Under the pieces are notes generated by a model. The model was not told the origin of the DNA. It did not search any database and was given only the letters and a program-made list of their open reading frames with translations. 64,000 bases of DNA from Candidatus Binataceae bacterium (lineage in GTDB: Bacteria > Desulfobacterota > Binatia > Binatales > Binataceae), in the NCBI GenBank assembly GCA_035294265.1, contig DATGLK010000010.1:62001-126000 (forward strand), in the 5' to 3' direction. This document shows, piece after piece, positions 51,283-62,686 of this stretch; positions within the stretch are counted from its first letter, which is position 1, and each line of letters opens with the position of its first letter. A program made the position numbers and the translations under genes.

Positions 51283-51671
51283 GGCTCCCCCTCCAGCGGC
51301 GGCCCGGGCGGAGGCTGATCCTGTGCTCCCCAGGCCTGATAGGGCTGGTCCGATGAGGGCGGAGCCGCCGAGGGAATCTGCAAGGTGTTGCCAGATGCAG
51401 CCGATGGGGGCGGGGGCTGGTCTTGTCCCTCATGGCGGTGCATCAATCCCAAATCGTTCAAGGTCCGAAGCTGGTCCAGGAGCGCGCGGCCGTTGCCGGC
51501 ATTCTGGGTGGGAGTGAAGAGGTCCAGGTTGAGCAGCATGTCGAGAGCCGGCGTCCCTTCCTGGGCTAGGCTCCAGCGGACCGCGCCGAATACAATCGCG
51601 CTGGCTATCGCAATGGCGACCAATCTAGGACCGATTGGGATTGGCCGAGGTTGGCGCAGGCGACAACTCAT
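51279..51671 (-). CDS. Unknown membrane-anchored protein in the sigma operon
   Basis: Protein of 130 residues with one N-terminal membrane segment (LVAIAIASAIVFGAVRW, about 18-34). The exported part begins with a helical stretch LDMLLNLDLFTPTQNAGNGRALLDQLRTLND and ends in Pro/Gln/Ser-rich low complexity. It overlaps the anti-sigma gene by 47 nt in a different frame and the DUF3106-like gene by 4 nt, a tight arrangement that implies co-regulated stoichiometry. Not recognised; perhaps a periplasmic signal-input component of the stress circuit. Confidence 0.55.
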   Translation of the reverse strand: MSCRLRQPRPIPIGPRLVAIAIASAIVFGAVRWSLAQEGTPALDMLLNLDLFTPTQNAGNGRALLDQLRTLNDLGLMHRHEGQDQPPPPSAASGNTLQIPSAAPPSSDQPYQAWGAQDQPPPGPPLEGEP

Positions 51672-52155
51672 CCAGGCGAGAAATTACATCGTAGTTCTCG
51701 ATCAAATCCAGATGCTCCAAGACTGGATAGGCACGCAGCAGATCGACGTCGGTATCGGCCATCGCCTCCTGCAGCGAGAGTTGGTCCATCGGTGGTGGCG
51801 CAGGTGGGCGCAGGCGCGGCAGATTGAGGGTCAGCAGCAAGGTGGCGGTGGCCAGCGCGGCCGCCCCCAGAGACGACCACGCCAGCGCCGGCCGCCAACG
51901 GCGAGGCGGGGCGGGAGGCGGCACTTGCGCCACTTTTTGCATCAATTGAGCCCGATATATCTGCCAATCGGGCAAAGGAGTCCGTTCCAACTCACGGCCT
52001 AACTCGCTCAGCAGCCGGGCGCACGCCGCCACGCTGGCACGACAGCGCGCGCAGCCATGGAGATGGCGGGCGACGCGATCGCGGGCGGCGGGGCGCAACT
52101 CGCCGCGCGAATAGGCGATTAATTCGGCCTCTGGATGGCTGCGACCCAACATCAT
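51625..52155 (-). CDS. Anti-sigma factor with zinc-finger-type N-terminus (ZAS/RskA-like)
   Basis: Regulator of 176 residues that would bind the ECF sigma factor encoded directly upstream. The N-terminal cytoplasmic ZAS domain has HLHGCARCRASVAAC (His-x3-Cys-x2-Cys). A membrane helix (AWSSLGAAALATATLLLTL, about 91-109) follows, then a Pro-rich periplasmic tail (PRLRPPAPPPMDQ...) with acidic EHLDLIENYDVISRLDE. Release of sigma would depend on proteolysis or redox change at the Cys site. It overlaps the sigma gene by 4 nt. Binding is inferred from the operon layout. Confidence 0.85.
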   Translation of the reverse strand: MMLGRSHPEAELIAYSRGELRPAARDRVARHLHGCARCRASVAACARLLSELGRELERTPLPDWQIYRAQLMQKVAQVPPPAPPRRWRPALAWSSLGAAALATATLLLTLNLPRLRPPAPPPMDQLSLQEAMADTDVDLLRAYPVLEHLDLIENYDVISRLDELSPAPTSANPNRS

Positions 52156-52721
52156 TCTTCCTTCAAGGTCTTGCGCAATTGGGTGATGGCGCGATGCAGA
52201 TGCACGCGCGCGGTGCTCTCCGAACAGTTCAACACAGCGGCGATCTCCTTGCTGGAGAGATCTTCCTGGACCAGCAGCGTGACCGCGGCACGCTGATTGG
52301 GCGACAGCAGCGCCAAGGCGGCACGCAGTCGTGCGCCGCTCTGACCACGAATCGCTTCCAAATCGGGACCTGGAGCCTGAGAGGGGGGGTCGAGCGCGGG
52401 CTGGTCATCCTCGGCTTCGCCTGGGCCGACCAAAGAGACGAATTTGCGCCACCATTTGCCACGACGCTGATGGTCGATGCACAAATTGACCAGGATGCGG
52501 TGAAACCAGGTCGAAAAGCGCGAACGAGCGTCAAATTGCTCGGCCGCCTGGTAAACCCGCAGAAACGCCTCTTGGGAAATGTCTCGTGCATCCTCGTCAT
52601 GGCCCAAAATGGATCGCGCCAGCCGATAAGCGGCGGCCTGATGGCGCTCTACCAGCAGCTCGAAGGCCTGCGTGTCACGAGCGGCAATACGCCGACACAG
52701 CTCCTCATCGGAAGGCTCCAC
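52152..52721 (-). CDS. ECF-family RNA polymerase sigma factor
   Basis: Extracytoplasmic-function sigma factor of 189 residues. Region 2: FELLVERHQAAAYRLARSILGHDEDARDISQEAFLRVYQAAEQFDARSRFSTWFHRILVNLCIDHQRR, which contains DARDISQEAFLRVYQ and FSTWFHRILVNL. Region 4 HTH: LSPNQRAAVTLLVQEDLSSKEIAAVLNCSESTARVHLHRA. Classic sigma-anti-sigma operon: the next gene encodes its likely inhibitor. Start is GTG 52721. The promoter it recognises is unknown, though autoregulation upstream of 52721 would be typical. Confidence 0.93.
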   Translation of the reverse strand: MEPSDEELCRRIAARDTQAFELLVERHQAAAYRLARSILGHDEDARDISQEAFLRVYQAAEQFDARSRFSTWFHRILVNLCIDHQRRGKWWRKFVSLVGPGEAEDDQPALDPPSQAPGPDLEAIRGQSGARLRAALALLSPNQRAAVTLLVQEDLSSKEIAAVLNCSESTARVHLHRAITQLRKTLKEE

Positions 52722-53173
52722 GTAAATCCGGTCGTTCCCTCACGGATTCGGCCGGCAATTTCGGCTGCATCCGCGCTATCGCTGGCAGACCCAACCATTA
52801 CCCCACGGCCGACAGGCGCGATGCTACCCGATACGAGGGGTTTGACGAAACCGGCGGCAGGAGTGTTTACCAGCAATTTTCTCGGCCCTTGACTTACGCT
52901 CCCCAAGCTCGCTAGCAGAGGGCTTAAAACCCTGGTTGGAGGCGTCGGGGCGGGACCTGAGCATAAGCACACGCATAATGATGGTTTCAGCGCTCTCTTT
53001 TACCGCCCTCTGATTCGGGAGAGGCAAGAGACATGGCGCAGGTGCAAAGACTTTTTCCGCCGCGCAGACTAGGGGAGCAACGGATGGGAACCTAGGCCGT
53101 CACGTCAACCACCGCCCTCTGCGCTGCGTCTTGTTAGGTGGAAACTCTTCGGAGTTGCCGTGGAGGAGTGCCA
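52722..53173 (+). other. Divergent intergenic region between ECF sigma and Spy-like genes
   Basis: About 450 bases with no gene I can support. It must contain promoters for both divergent genes. Candidate ECF-type -35 elements (GGAAC family) occur, for example GGAACC near 53085, but no matching -10 spacing was convincing. GGAGGAG immediately before 53174 is the Spy-like ribosome site. Confidence 0.35.
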
Positions 53174-53695
53174 ATGAGCAGGTCCGTTCTTGTGGTCGCA
53201 GTCGCGGTGGCGGCGATGACCATATGCGAGCTACCGACCCAGGCGCAGGATCTGGGGCAAGAGCATCGGCCGCCGGTGATGATGGCCATGTCACCGTGCA
53301 TGATGGTGGCCACGCCGGCGCAACGTTCAAGCATTCACCGTGATTTTCAGCAGCATCGCCAACGTTTGACCGCCGACCATCGCAATCTGATGGATCGGCG
53401 CCATGCCCTGACCCAGGCAATTTTATCGGGCGACAGCACGAAGGTGAAAGCCCAGGAGAGCGCGGTCATGAGCGCCGCGCAAAAGCTGCTGCAGGACCAG
53501 GACGCCTTTGAGGTCGCTATTTGCCAGAAACTCAGCCCCACCCAGCTAAGCGCCGCCCAAAAGTTATTCTCCACCCTGGTCAGCTTGCATCAGCAGTTTC
53601 ATTCGCAGATGCAGAAGGCGGTACAGAGCGCCCAGCACGCCGCCAACCCTGCTGTCCAATCCTCTGGCGGACAGATGCCGCAATCGGAGCAATAA
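53174..53695 (+). CDS. Spy/CpxP-like periplasmic protein
   Basis: Protein of 173 residues with a Sec signal peptide (VLVVAVAVAAMTICELPTQA) and an all-helical mature region rich in Gln, His and Ala. The helices carry motifs like the LTxxQ repeats of CpxP/Spy (for example RQRLTADHRNLMDRRHALTQ and KLSPTQLSAAQKLF), which bind unfolded or metal-stressed proteins. Cys pair (SPCMMV, AICQKL) is unusual for Spy and might form a disulfide. Divergent from the ECF sigma operon, which encodes another helical Q-rich periplasmic protein, so it may be a target of that stress regulon. Start fixed by GGAGGAG. Confidence 0.65.
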   Translation: MSRSVLVVAVAVAAMTICELPTQAQDLGQEHRPPVMMAMSPCMMVATPAQRSSIHRDFQQHRQRLTADHRNLMDRRHALTQAILSGDSTKVKAQESAVMSAAQKLLQDQDAFEVAICQKLSPTQLSAAQKLFSTLVSLHQQFHSQMQKAVQSAQHAANPAVQSSGGQMPQSEQ

Positions 53696-53759
53696 TCTGT
53701 CGGCTTTACGCGTCCGTGCATGGTCGGACCACGGCTGGGCGATTGTAGCCGGCCTGTTC

Positions 53760-54959
53760 GTGGTGCACATGTTTATCGCCGCACCCTGTATCAGTCTGTT
53801 TGGGGTGTTCTTCGGCCCCATGATCCGGGATTTCCACTGGAGTCATGCCCAGGTCTCGCGTACCGCCACTGGCTACTCTTTCGCGATGGGGCTGTCGGCG
53901 CCACTAGTGGGCTGGCTAATCGAACGGGTTCGCGTGCAATGGGTGATGGCCGCTGGCGCCTTGATCGCAGGCGCCGCCTACATCGGTGTCAGCCAAGCCC
54001 ATTCGCTCTTGATGGTAGTGGCAATGTTCGCCGCCATCGGACTGGGTAATCAAGCCGCCACCACTCTGCCCGGCGTCTATGTCGCCGCCACCTGGTTTGA
54101 GCAGCGCCGCGGGCTGGCCATTGGGGTAATGCTAGCCGGAATGTCGCTGGGGATGGTAATCGCGCCTCCGGCGGTCACCGCTCTGATCGTGCGTTACGGC
54201 TGGCGCTGGGCAATCGCTTGCATGGGCATACCTATGATTGCGATCGCCGCACCAATTGCTCTGTTACTCATCCGCATTCGTGCCAGCGGGACCGAAGATC
54301 CGCACGCCGCCCGTGCCGAGTTGCCGGGGGTGGAAATGGACCGGGCGCTTCGTTCGAGTTCCTTCTGGTTGCTGATGGCGCTTGAGTTTTTTTACTTCAT
54401 GACCTTCGGTGCGGTCTATTTTCACATCGTGCCCTACCTGATCAGTATCGGCTTTGGAGCCCAGCGCGCGGCCAATATCTTCGGCATTCAAGCCTCTCTG
54501 GCCGCGGTGGGCTGGGTGGCCACTGGCTACCTAGCCGACCGTTATCCGCCCAAGCTGGTGCTGGAGGGAGCACTGGTCCTGCTCGGCCTATCGGTCGTAG
54601 GCTTGTTGGGAGCGCGTTACAACTTGGCCTTCATTGCCCTGTTTTTGCTGTTTTGGGCGGCGACCGCCGGCGCCTCCGCCTCCATTGTGCCGCTGCTGGT
54701 GGGTCAGACCTTCGGCCTGCGCCGATTTGCCAGTATCAATGGCATCGTCTTTTTGATGCGCGCGGCGGGAACCGCGGTAGCACCGCTTATCACAGGTAAG
54801 CTTATCGACGTTACCGGCGGCTACAGCTTGGCCTTCGAGCTGGCGCTGGTCTATCTGGCGATCACCGCGCTGGCCAACGCTCTGATCTATCCGGTCCCAG
54901 GCTACGATCGGACTCCCGCCGAAACGACGGCAAGCTACGCGCTGGAAAGTCCAGCCTGA
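53760..54959 (+). CDS. MFS transporter
   Basis: Major-facilitator transporter of at least 399 residues with twelve hydrophobic segments. Signature loop: FAMGLSAPLVGWLIERVRVQWV, and the Gly-rich LPGVYVAATWFEQRRGLAIGVMLAGMSLGMVIAPP, typical of the oxalate/formate or monocarboxylate-type branch. The frame is open upstream and includes a good start of TM1 (HGWAIVAGLFVV) but offers no ATG/GTG/TTG; the first normal initiator is GTG 53760, which clips TM1. The true start may be a CTG at 53697 or the gene may have lost its initiator. Substrate unknown. Confidence 0.8.
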   Translation: MVHMFIAAPCISLFGVFFGPMIRDFHWSHAQVSRTATGYSFAMGLSAPLVGWLIERVRVQWVMAAGALIAGAAYIGVSQAHSLLMVVAMFAAIGLGNQAATTLPGVYVAATWFEQRRGLAIGVMLAGMSLGMVIAPPAVTALIVRYGWRWAIACMGIPMIAIAAPIALLLIRIRASGTEDPHAARAELPGVEMDRALRSSSFWLLMALEFFYFMTFGAVYFHIVPYLISIGFGAQRAANIFGIQASLAAVGWVATGYLADRYPPKLVLEGALVLLGLSVVGLLGARYNLAFIALFLLFWAATAGASASIVPLLVGQTFGLRRFASINGIVFLMRAAGTAVAPLITGKLIDVTGGYSLAFELALVYLAITALANALIYPVPGYDRTPAETTASYALESPA

Positions 54960-55042
54960 AGCAGAACCTACCCGCACGGGAAAAATTTCGAGGGCCGGCT
55001 GGATGGCATCGAAAGAACGCGATCGCTATCTTCGATCTCGAA

Positions 55043-57502
<2,460 letters not shown>

Positions 57503-57586
57503 AGCTTTTTCCCATTCCCTCGTCTAGACGCTTGAGAGGATCTGAGCTATGCCGCTTGAAAGTCTTACAGGAAGCTGGGTGAGGTC

Positions 57587-58759
57587 ATGATTGTAGGCGT
57601 ACCCAAGGAATCCTATCCCGGTGAGCGGCGGGTCGCGATGGTGCCTGCTACCGTACCGGCGCTGATTAAAGCAGGCTGTGAAGTACTGATCGAGGCTGGC
57701 GCGGGAGCTGCTGCCGGCTATCCTGACAACGAGTTCGTGGCCAAAGGGGCCAAGGTAGCGGGTTCGCGCGCCGAGCTCTTTGCCCACGCCGAGATGATTC
57801 TTCAAGTCCTGTGTCACGGCGCCAACGATCGCACTGGCGAGGCCGATCTGCCCTTGCTACGCCCGGGGCAATTTCTCATCGGTTTTGTCCGCCCGCTCAA
57901 TTCTCCCGCCACAGTGGCGCAGATCGCCGCGACCGGAGCCACTGCGTTTTCGGTCGAGCTGATGCCTCGCATCACACGCAGCCAAAGCATGGACGCGCTA
58001 TCCGCGATGGCGACGGTGTGCGGCTACAAGGCCGTCATCCAAGCCGCCGACGCGCTGCCGCGCTTCTTTCCGATGCTGACCACGGCAGCGGGCACCATCA
58101 CACCCGCGCGGGTGCTGGTGCTGGGGGCGGGGGTCGCGGGCTTGCAAGCAATTGCCACCGCGCGCCGGCTGGGAGCAGTGGTGTCGGGCTACGACGTGCG
58201 CAGCGCGGTCAAGGAGCAAATTCAGAGCGTGGGCGGCCGCTTTGTGGAACTGCCCTTGGAGGTCGGCCAGGCTCAGGACGAGCGGGGCTACGCCCAGGCT
58301 CAGGAAGAATCGTTCTACCGCCGCCAGCGCGAGTTGCTCACGCGCGTAGTCGCGGAAAACGACGTGGTAATCTCGACCGCGGTAGTGCCGGGCAAGCAAG
58401 CCCCGGTGCTGATAACCGCCGACATGGTCGAACGGATGGCGCCGGGGTCGGTAATTGTGGATTTGGCCGCCGAGCGCGGCGGCAATTGCGAGCTGACCAA
58501 GCCCAACGCGATTACGGTGGCTCATGGCGTGACAATCATCGGCCTGTTCAATCTGGCCAGCACGGTGCCTTATCATGCAAGCCAGATGTATGCGCGCAAC
58601 TTGGCCACCTTCATCGCCCACCTGCTCAAGGACGGCAAGCTGCACCTGGACCTAAACGACGAGATCACGCGCGAGACCCTGGTAAGCCGCGACGGCGCGG
58701 TGGTCAACGAACGCATCCGCAGCCTGCTGGCTTCGGCGGCGCCCCAGGAGGCGCTCTAA
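57587..58759 (+). CDS. pntAA: NAD(P) transhydrogenase subunit alpha, part 1 (NAD-binding domain I)
   Basis: Soluble NAD-binding subunit, 390 residues. Alanine-dehydrogenase-type fold: VGVPKESYPGERRVAMVPATV, VLVLGAGVAGLQAIATARRLGAVVSGYDVRSAVKEQI (Rossmann), DVVISTAVVPGKQAPVLITADMVERMAPGSVIVDLAAERGGNCELT. The internal PntA membrane part is on a separate gene, the split arrangement of many bacteria. GAGG precedes ATG 57587. Works with PntAB and PntB to make NADPH from NADH using the proton gradient. Confidence 0.95.
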   Translation: MIVGVPKESYPGERRVAMVPATVPALIKAGCEVLIEAGAGAAAGYPDNEFVAKGAKVAGSRAELFAHAEMILQVLCHGANDRTGEADLPLLRPGQFLIGFVRPLNSPATVAQIAATGATAFSVELMPRITRSQSMDALSAMATVCGYKAVIQAADALPRFFPMLTTAAGTITPARVLVLGAGVAGLQAIATARRLGAVVSGYDVRSAVKEQIQSVGGRFVELPLEVGQAQDERGYAQAQEESFYRRQRELLTRVVAENDVVISTAVVPGKQAPVLITADMVERMAPGSVIVDLAAERGGNCELTKPNAITVAHGVTIIGLFNLASTVPYHASQMYARNLATFIAHLLKDGKLHLDLNDEITRETLVSRDGAVVNERIRSLLASAAPQEAL

Positions 58760-58824
58760 CAAATCGCAGTTACGCGGGCGCTAATCTCGCCGCGCTCGAC
58801 TGCCTCAACCATCAAGGAGGAACC

Positions 58825-59121
58825 GTGCCACCAGGGTTCATTTCAAACCTGTATGTCTTCGTGCTGGCGGGCTTCGTCGGCTTCGAAGTTATTCGGCGGG
58901 TTTCCCCGCTGCTTCACACCCCGTTGATGGCGTTGACCAACGCCCTGGACGCGATCGTAGTGGTCGCCGCGATCATCATCGCCGGTCGACAAGGCACCAA
59001 ATTGTCGGCCGCGCTGGGCGCGGTGGCGGTTGCCGCCGCCTTCAGCAACATGGTGGGCGGATTTCTGATTACCGACCGCATGCTACGGATGTTCAAACTC
59101 AGTGGACGCAAAGACCAATGA
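58825..59121 (+). CDS. pntAB: NAD(P) transhydrogenase subunit alpha, part 2 (membrane helices)
   Basis: 98-residue membrane subunit with three helices: FISNLYVFVLAGFVGFEVIRRV, LMALTNALDAIVVVAAIIIAG and LGAVAVAAAFSNMVGGFLITDRMLRMF. It continues the membrane domain of PntA. The start is GTG 58825, supported by AAGGAGG at 58814-58820; without it the small gene would be missed. Overlaps pntB by 4 nt (ATGA). Confidence 0.92.
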   Translation: MPPGFISNLYVFVLAGFVGFEVIRRVSPLLHTPLMALTNALDAIVVVAAIIIAGRQGTKLSAALGAVAVAAAFSNMVGGFLITDRMLRMFKLSGRKDQ

Positions 59122-60500
59122 TGGCCAATCTGTCGGACTTCGCCTATATCGTCGCCATCGCGCTGTTCATCTTATCGCTGCGCTGGTTGAGTTCGCCCGC
59201 TACCGCGCGACGCGGAGTGCTGGCGGGTGAAATCGGCGCCGCGCTGGCCCTGATCACCACCTTTTTCAATCCCGAGCTGGTTCAGTTCAAATGGATCATC
59301 GTGGCGCTCATCGTGGGGGCGGGCATCGGTGTTCCATTAGGTATGGTTCAGATGACCGCGGTGCCGCAGCGAACCGCGATGAGCCATGCCTTCGGTGCGC
59401 TGGCCGCCGCGGTTATCGGAATTGCCGAGTACTACCTGCGCGCGCCCGCGATCGACAAGTTCGAGATGACGGAAATCGCCCTGGAAGTGATCATCGGATC
59501 GCTGAGTTTCACGGGCAGCTTGATCGCCGCCGGCAAATTGCAGGAGTGGTTGCCGCAGCGCCCGATCGTCTATCGCGGACAAAATTACGTCAGCCTGTCG
59601 GTGCTGGGAGCCGCCATTGTGTTGGCAATCGTAATGGTCTTCCATCCCGGCTATACCGCCCTCTTTCCGCTGATCGTGCTGATATCGCTGGGTTTCGGCG
59701 TATTGTTGGTGACTCCGATCGGCGGAGCCGACATGCCCACCGTCATCTCCCTCCTCAATTCCTACGTCGGCTTCACCGCCGCGCTGCTGGGCTTCGTGCT
59801 CAATAGCAAGGTCCTAGTGGTGGCCGGCGCGCTGGACGGCGCCTCGGGTTTCATCCTGTCGGTGATCATGTGCAAGGCGATGAACCGCTCCTTCACCAAC
59901 GTGATGTTCGGCGCCTTCGGCCAACTCCAGGTCGTCGCCGGAGGTAAGCAGGAGGAGCGCAGCGTGCGCAGCGCCACTCCCGAGGAGGCGGCCGCCATCC
60001 TGGAGGCGGCCAACTACGTGATGGTGGTGCCAGGCTACGGCATGGCGGTGGCCCAAGCGCAGCATCGGGTGCGCGAATTCTACGACGTGCTGACCAAGCG
60101 CGGAGTCACGGTGAAGTTCGCGATCCATCCGGTGGCGGGCCGCATGCCCGGACACATGAACGTGTTGCTGGCCGAAGCCGATATCCCTTACGATAAGCTG
60201 CTCGATCTGGACGAGGCCAACTCAGACCTGCCGCAGGTTGACGTGGCTTTGATCATCGGCGCCAACGACGTAACCAATCCGGCCGCGCGCGACAGTCCAG
60301 GCAGCCCTATCTACGGCATGCCCATCATCGACGTGGACAAGGCACGCACGGTGATGGTGATCAAGCGCAGCATGAGCCCCGGCTTCGCCGGCATCGACAA
60401 CGAGCTGTACTACCTGGACAAGACCCTGATGCTCTTTGGCGACGCCAAGAACTTCGTGGGTAACATCGTGCGCGAGCTGACCGGGGGCGGCGGCCATTAG
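59118..60500 (+). CDS. pntB: NAD(P) transhydrogenase subunit beta
   Basis: Membrane and NADP-binding subunit, 460 residues. Nine hydrophobic segments in the first ~280 residues (for example ILSLRWLSSPATARRGVLAGE, GAADMPTVISLLNSYVGFTAALLGF), then the NADP domain with VMVVPGYGMAVAQAQHRVREF, HPVAGRMPGHMNVLLAEADIPYD, ADVTNP-like GANDVTNPAARDSPGSPIYGMP, and KRSMSPGFAGIDNELYYLDKT. Start from the ATGATG at 59118 overlapping the pntAB stop. The last gene of the transhydrogenase operon. Confidence 0.96.
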   Translation: MMANLSDFAYIVAIALFILSLRWLSSPATARRGVLAGEIGAALALITTFFNPELVQFKWIIVALIVGAGIGVPLGMVQMTAVPQRTAMSHAFGALAAAVIGIAEYYLRAPAIDKFEMTEIALEVIIGSLSFTGSLIAAGKLQEWLPQRPIVYRGQNYVSLSVLGAAIVLAIVMVFHPGYTALFPLIVLISLGFGVLLVTPIGGADMPTVISLLNSYVGFTAALLGFVLNSKVLVVAGALDGASGFILSVIMCKAMNRSFTNVMFGAFGQLQVVAGGKQEERSVRSATPEEAAAILEAANYVMVVPGYGMAVAQAQHRVREFYDVLTKRGVTVKFAIHPVAGRMPGHMNVLLAEADIPYDKLLDLDEANSDLPQVDVALIIGANDVTNPAARDSPGSPIYGMPIIDVDKARTVMVIKRSMSPGFAGIDNELYYLDKTLMLFGDAKNFVGNIVRELTGGGGH

Positions 60501-60504
60501 CCGA

Positions 60505-60538
60505 GCGCGGGGGGCGGAGCTGTGTGCCTGCCCCGCGC
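60505..60538 (+). terminator. Hairpin after pntB
   Basis: An 8-bp stem (60505-60512 with 60531-60538) and an 18-nt loop, within a GC-rich stretch five bases after the pntB stop. No T-run follows. Weak candidate for a terminator between the convergent pntB and cvpA genes. Confidence 0.3.
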
Positions 60539-60621
60539 GGAAAGTTCCCCACTCCTGTCCAAGCTGCGTCTGAGTCTTGGCCGGCGCGCTTCGCCACGTC
60601 AAGCACTGGCGGCACGACTGC

Positions 60622-61164
60622 TTAGTTCTTCTGGTGGCCGCCCGACAGCCAGTAGCGTTCCAGTTGCTCGCGCTTGCGCTGGTAGAGCGCTTCGACCTCG
60701 GGAGGAACAAAGCTGACCAGCCCTTGGGCAAAAGACAGCGCTCGTGGAGCGAGCGTAGAGTTGCGCAGCAAGGGCGCTTGCGCCGGCAATACCGCCGTCG
60801 CCAGCATCAAGGCAAACCCTGCCATCAGCAGGGTCAGGGCACAGCCGGCGGCGGCTCCAATCAGGCGATCGATCCACGACAGATGGACGGTGCGGACCAG
60901 GCGGGCCACGATTGAGCCAGCCAGCTCGACCACGACGAAGATGGCAAAGAACACTATGACGAAGCCGATCACAGCGGCTACCGGCGGGCTGAGGTGCAGC
61001 TCACCCGCGGCCAGGTCGCCTACCCGCAGGTAATACAGCGAGGCCAGGTAGAAAGCCGCGCCCAGCGAGACAAGCGATGTCGCCATGCGCAGAACTCCGC
61101 GGCCCAAGCCGTAAAAAGCCCCCAACACCGCCACCACCACGATCGCCACGTCAAGCCCGTTCAT
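60622..61164 (-). CDS. CvpA-family membrane protein
   Basis: Protein of 180 residues with four hydrophobic segments: LDVAIVVVAVLGAFYGLGRGV, LASLYYLRV-adjacent helix, PPVAAVIGFVIVFFAIFVVVEL and WIDRLIGAAAGCALTLLMAGFALML. The signature RLIGAAAGCALTLL fits the CvpA/colicin V production family. The C-terminal 40 residues are soluble (LVSFVPPEVEALYQRKREQLER). Role in envelope integrity, not toxin production in most bacteria. ATG 61164 has GAGGAG upstream. Divergent from asnS. Confidence 0.85.
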   Translation of the reverse strand: MNGLDVAIVVVAVLGAFYGLGRGVLRMATSLVSLGAAFYLASLYYLRVGDLAAGELHLSPPVAAVIGFVIVFFAIFVVVELAGSIVARLVRTVHLSWIDRLIGAAAGCALTLLMAGFALMLATAVLPAQAPLLRNSTLAPRALSFAQGLVSFVPPEVEALYQRKREQLERYWLSGGHQKN

Positions 61165-61283
61165 CTTGCTCCTCGATCAGCAAAGCCTATCTCAAGCCGG
61201 CCGCTCTCGCGACAATGAGTGTCGAGCCTGCCCACCCTGCTTTGGCCATTCGACCGTCGCCCGGCTTATGATTAAATAGCACC

Positions 61284-62579
61284 ATGGCATGGGTTTACAT
61301 CGAGGCCCTGGGGCGACACGTCGGGCAGGAGGTAACGCTCAAGGGGTGGCTGCACAATCGGCGTTCCAGCGGCAAGATCCACTTTCTGCAGGTGCGTGAC
61401 GGCAGCGGGATTTGCCAATGCGTGGCCTCGCGCGCCGAGGTGGGAGCGGAGGCCTTCGAGCGTGCCGACCATCTGGGGCAGGAAAGCGCGCTGGAAATAA
61501 CCGGCACGGTGCGCGTCGATGCGCGCGCGCCGGGAGGCTTCGAGCTTTCGGTACGTGCGCTAAAAGTACTGGCCGCCGCCACCGATTATCCCATCACGCC
61601 CAAGGAGCATGGCGTCGCGTTTCTGCTCGATCGGCGCCATTTATGGCTCCGCTCGCCGCGCCAGCAGGCGATTTTGCGTATCCGCGCCGAGATCGAAGCG
61701 GCCTGCCGTGACTTCCTCCAGGACCGTGGCTTCGTGCTCTTCGACGCGCCCATTCTGACCCCCTCCGCCTGCGAGGGCACTACTAACCTGTTCGAGACCG
61801 ACTATTTCGGCGAGCGCAAAGCCTATCTGACCCAGAGCGGACAGCTCTACGCCGAAGCGGGCGCGATGGCCTTGGGGCGGGTGTATTGCTTCGGTCCCAC
61901 CTTTCGCGCCGAGAAGTCCAAGACCCGCCGCCATCTGACCGAATTCTGGATGGTCGAGCCCGAGGCCGCCTTTTTCGACCTCGACGACGACATGAACCTG
62001 GCCGAGGACTTCGTTGCCCATCTCGTGGCCAGGGTGCTGGAACGTCGGCACGCCGAGTTGGTGCTCCTGGAGCGTGACGTCAGCAAGCTTGAGCGGGTGG
62101 TCAAGCCGTTTCCCCGGCTGAGCTATGATGAAGCGATCGAGCGGCTGCGCGCCAAAGGGCTGGCGGTCAATTGGGGCGACGACCTCGGGGGCGACGAGGA
62201 AACCGCCTTATCGGAGGAGTTCGATCGTCCGGTGATGGTCCATCGCTATCCGACCCAATGCAAGGCCTTTTATATGAAGCAGGATCCAGCACGACCCGAA
62301 GTTGCGCTGTGCGTCGACATGCTGGCCCCGGAGGGTTACGGCGAGATCATCGGGGGCGGGCAGCGTGAGGATGACTACGCCACGCTGCGGGCCAAAATCG
62401 AGCATCACGAGCTGCCACTGGAAGCCTTCAACTGGTATCTTGACTTGCGGCGCTACGGCTCGGTGCCGCATGCCGGTTTTGGGATGGGAATCGAGCGAGC
62501 GGTCTGTTGGCTATGCGGCCTGCATCACGTACGCGAGGCAATTCCCTTCCCGCGTATGCTGGAACGGCTGGTACCTTAA
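61284..62579 (+). CDS. asnS: Asparaginyl-tRNA synthetase
   Basis: Class IIb aminoacyl-tRNA synthetase of 431 residues. N-terminal OB-fold tRNA-binding domain ([26 protein letters not shown]), motif 1 region [18 protein letters not shown], motif 2 [25 protein letters not shown], and motif 3 [18 protein letters not shown]. The Asn-type rather than Asp-type identity follows from [14 protein letters not shown]-like [14 protein letters not shown]. Start ATG 61284 has no clear ribosome site. This implies the direct route for Asn-tRNA; amidotransferase genes are not in view. Confidence 0.93.
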   Translation: MAWVYIEALGRHVGQEVTLKGWLHNRRSSGKIHFLQVRDGSGICQCVASRAEVGAEAFERADHLGQESALEITGTVRVDARAPGGFELSVRALKVLAAATDYPITPKEHGVAFLLDRRHLWLRSPRQQAILRIRAEIEAACRDFLQDRGFVLFDAPILTPSACEGTTNLFETDYFGERKAYLTQSGQLYAEAGAMALGRVYCFGPTFRAEKSKTRRHLTEFWMVEPEAAFFDLDDDMNLAEDFVAHLVARVLERRHAELVLLERDVSKLERVVKPFPRLSYDEAIERLRAKGLAVNWGDDLGGDEETALSEEFDRPVMVHRYPTQCKAFYMKQDPARPEVALCVDMLAPEGYGEIIGGGQREDDYATLRAKIEHHELPLEAFNWYLDLRRYGSVPHAGFGMGIERAVCWLCGLHHVREAIPFPRMLERLVP

Positions 62580-62686
62580 CTTGCCACTGTTGGCTGCTTC
62601 CCAAAGACGATTGCACCGCCTACTTCACTTCGCCTCTCCGTCGGCTATTCTGTCACCCCATATATTGGGTTAGACTTCTAAGGCCG

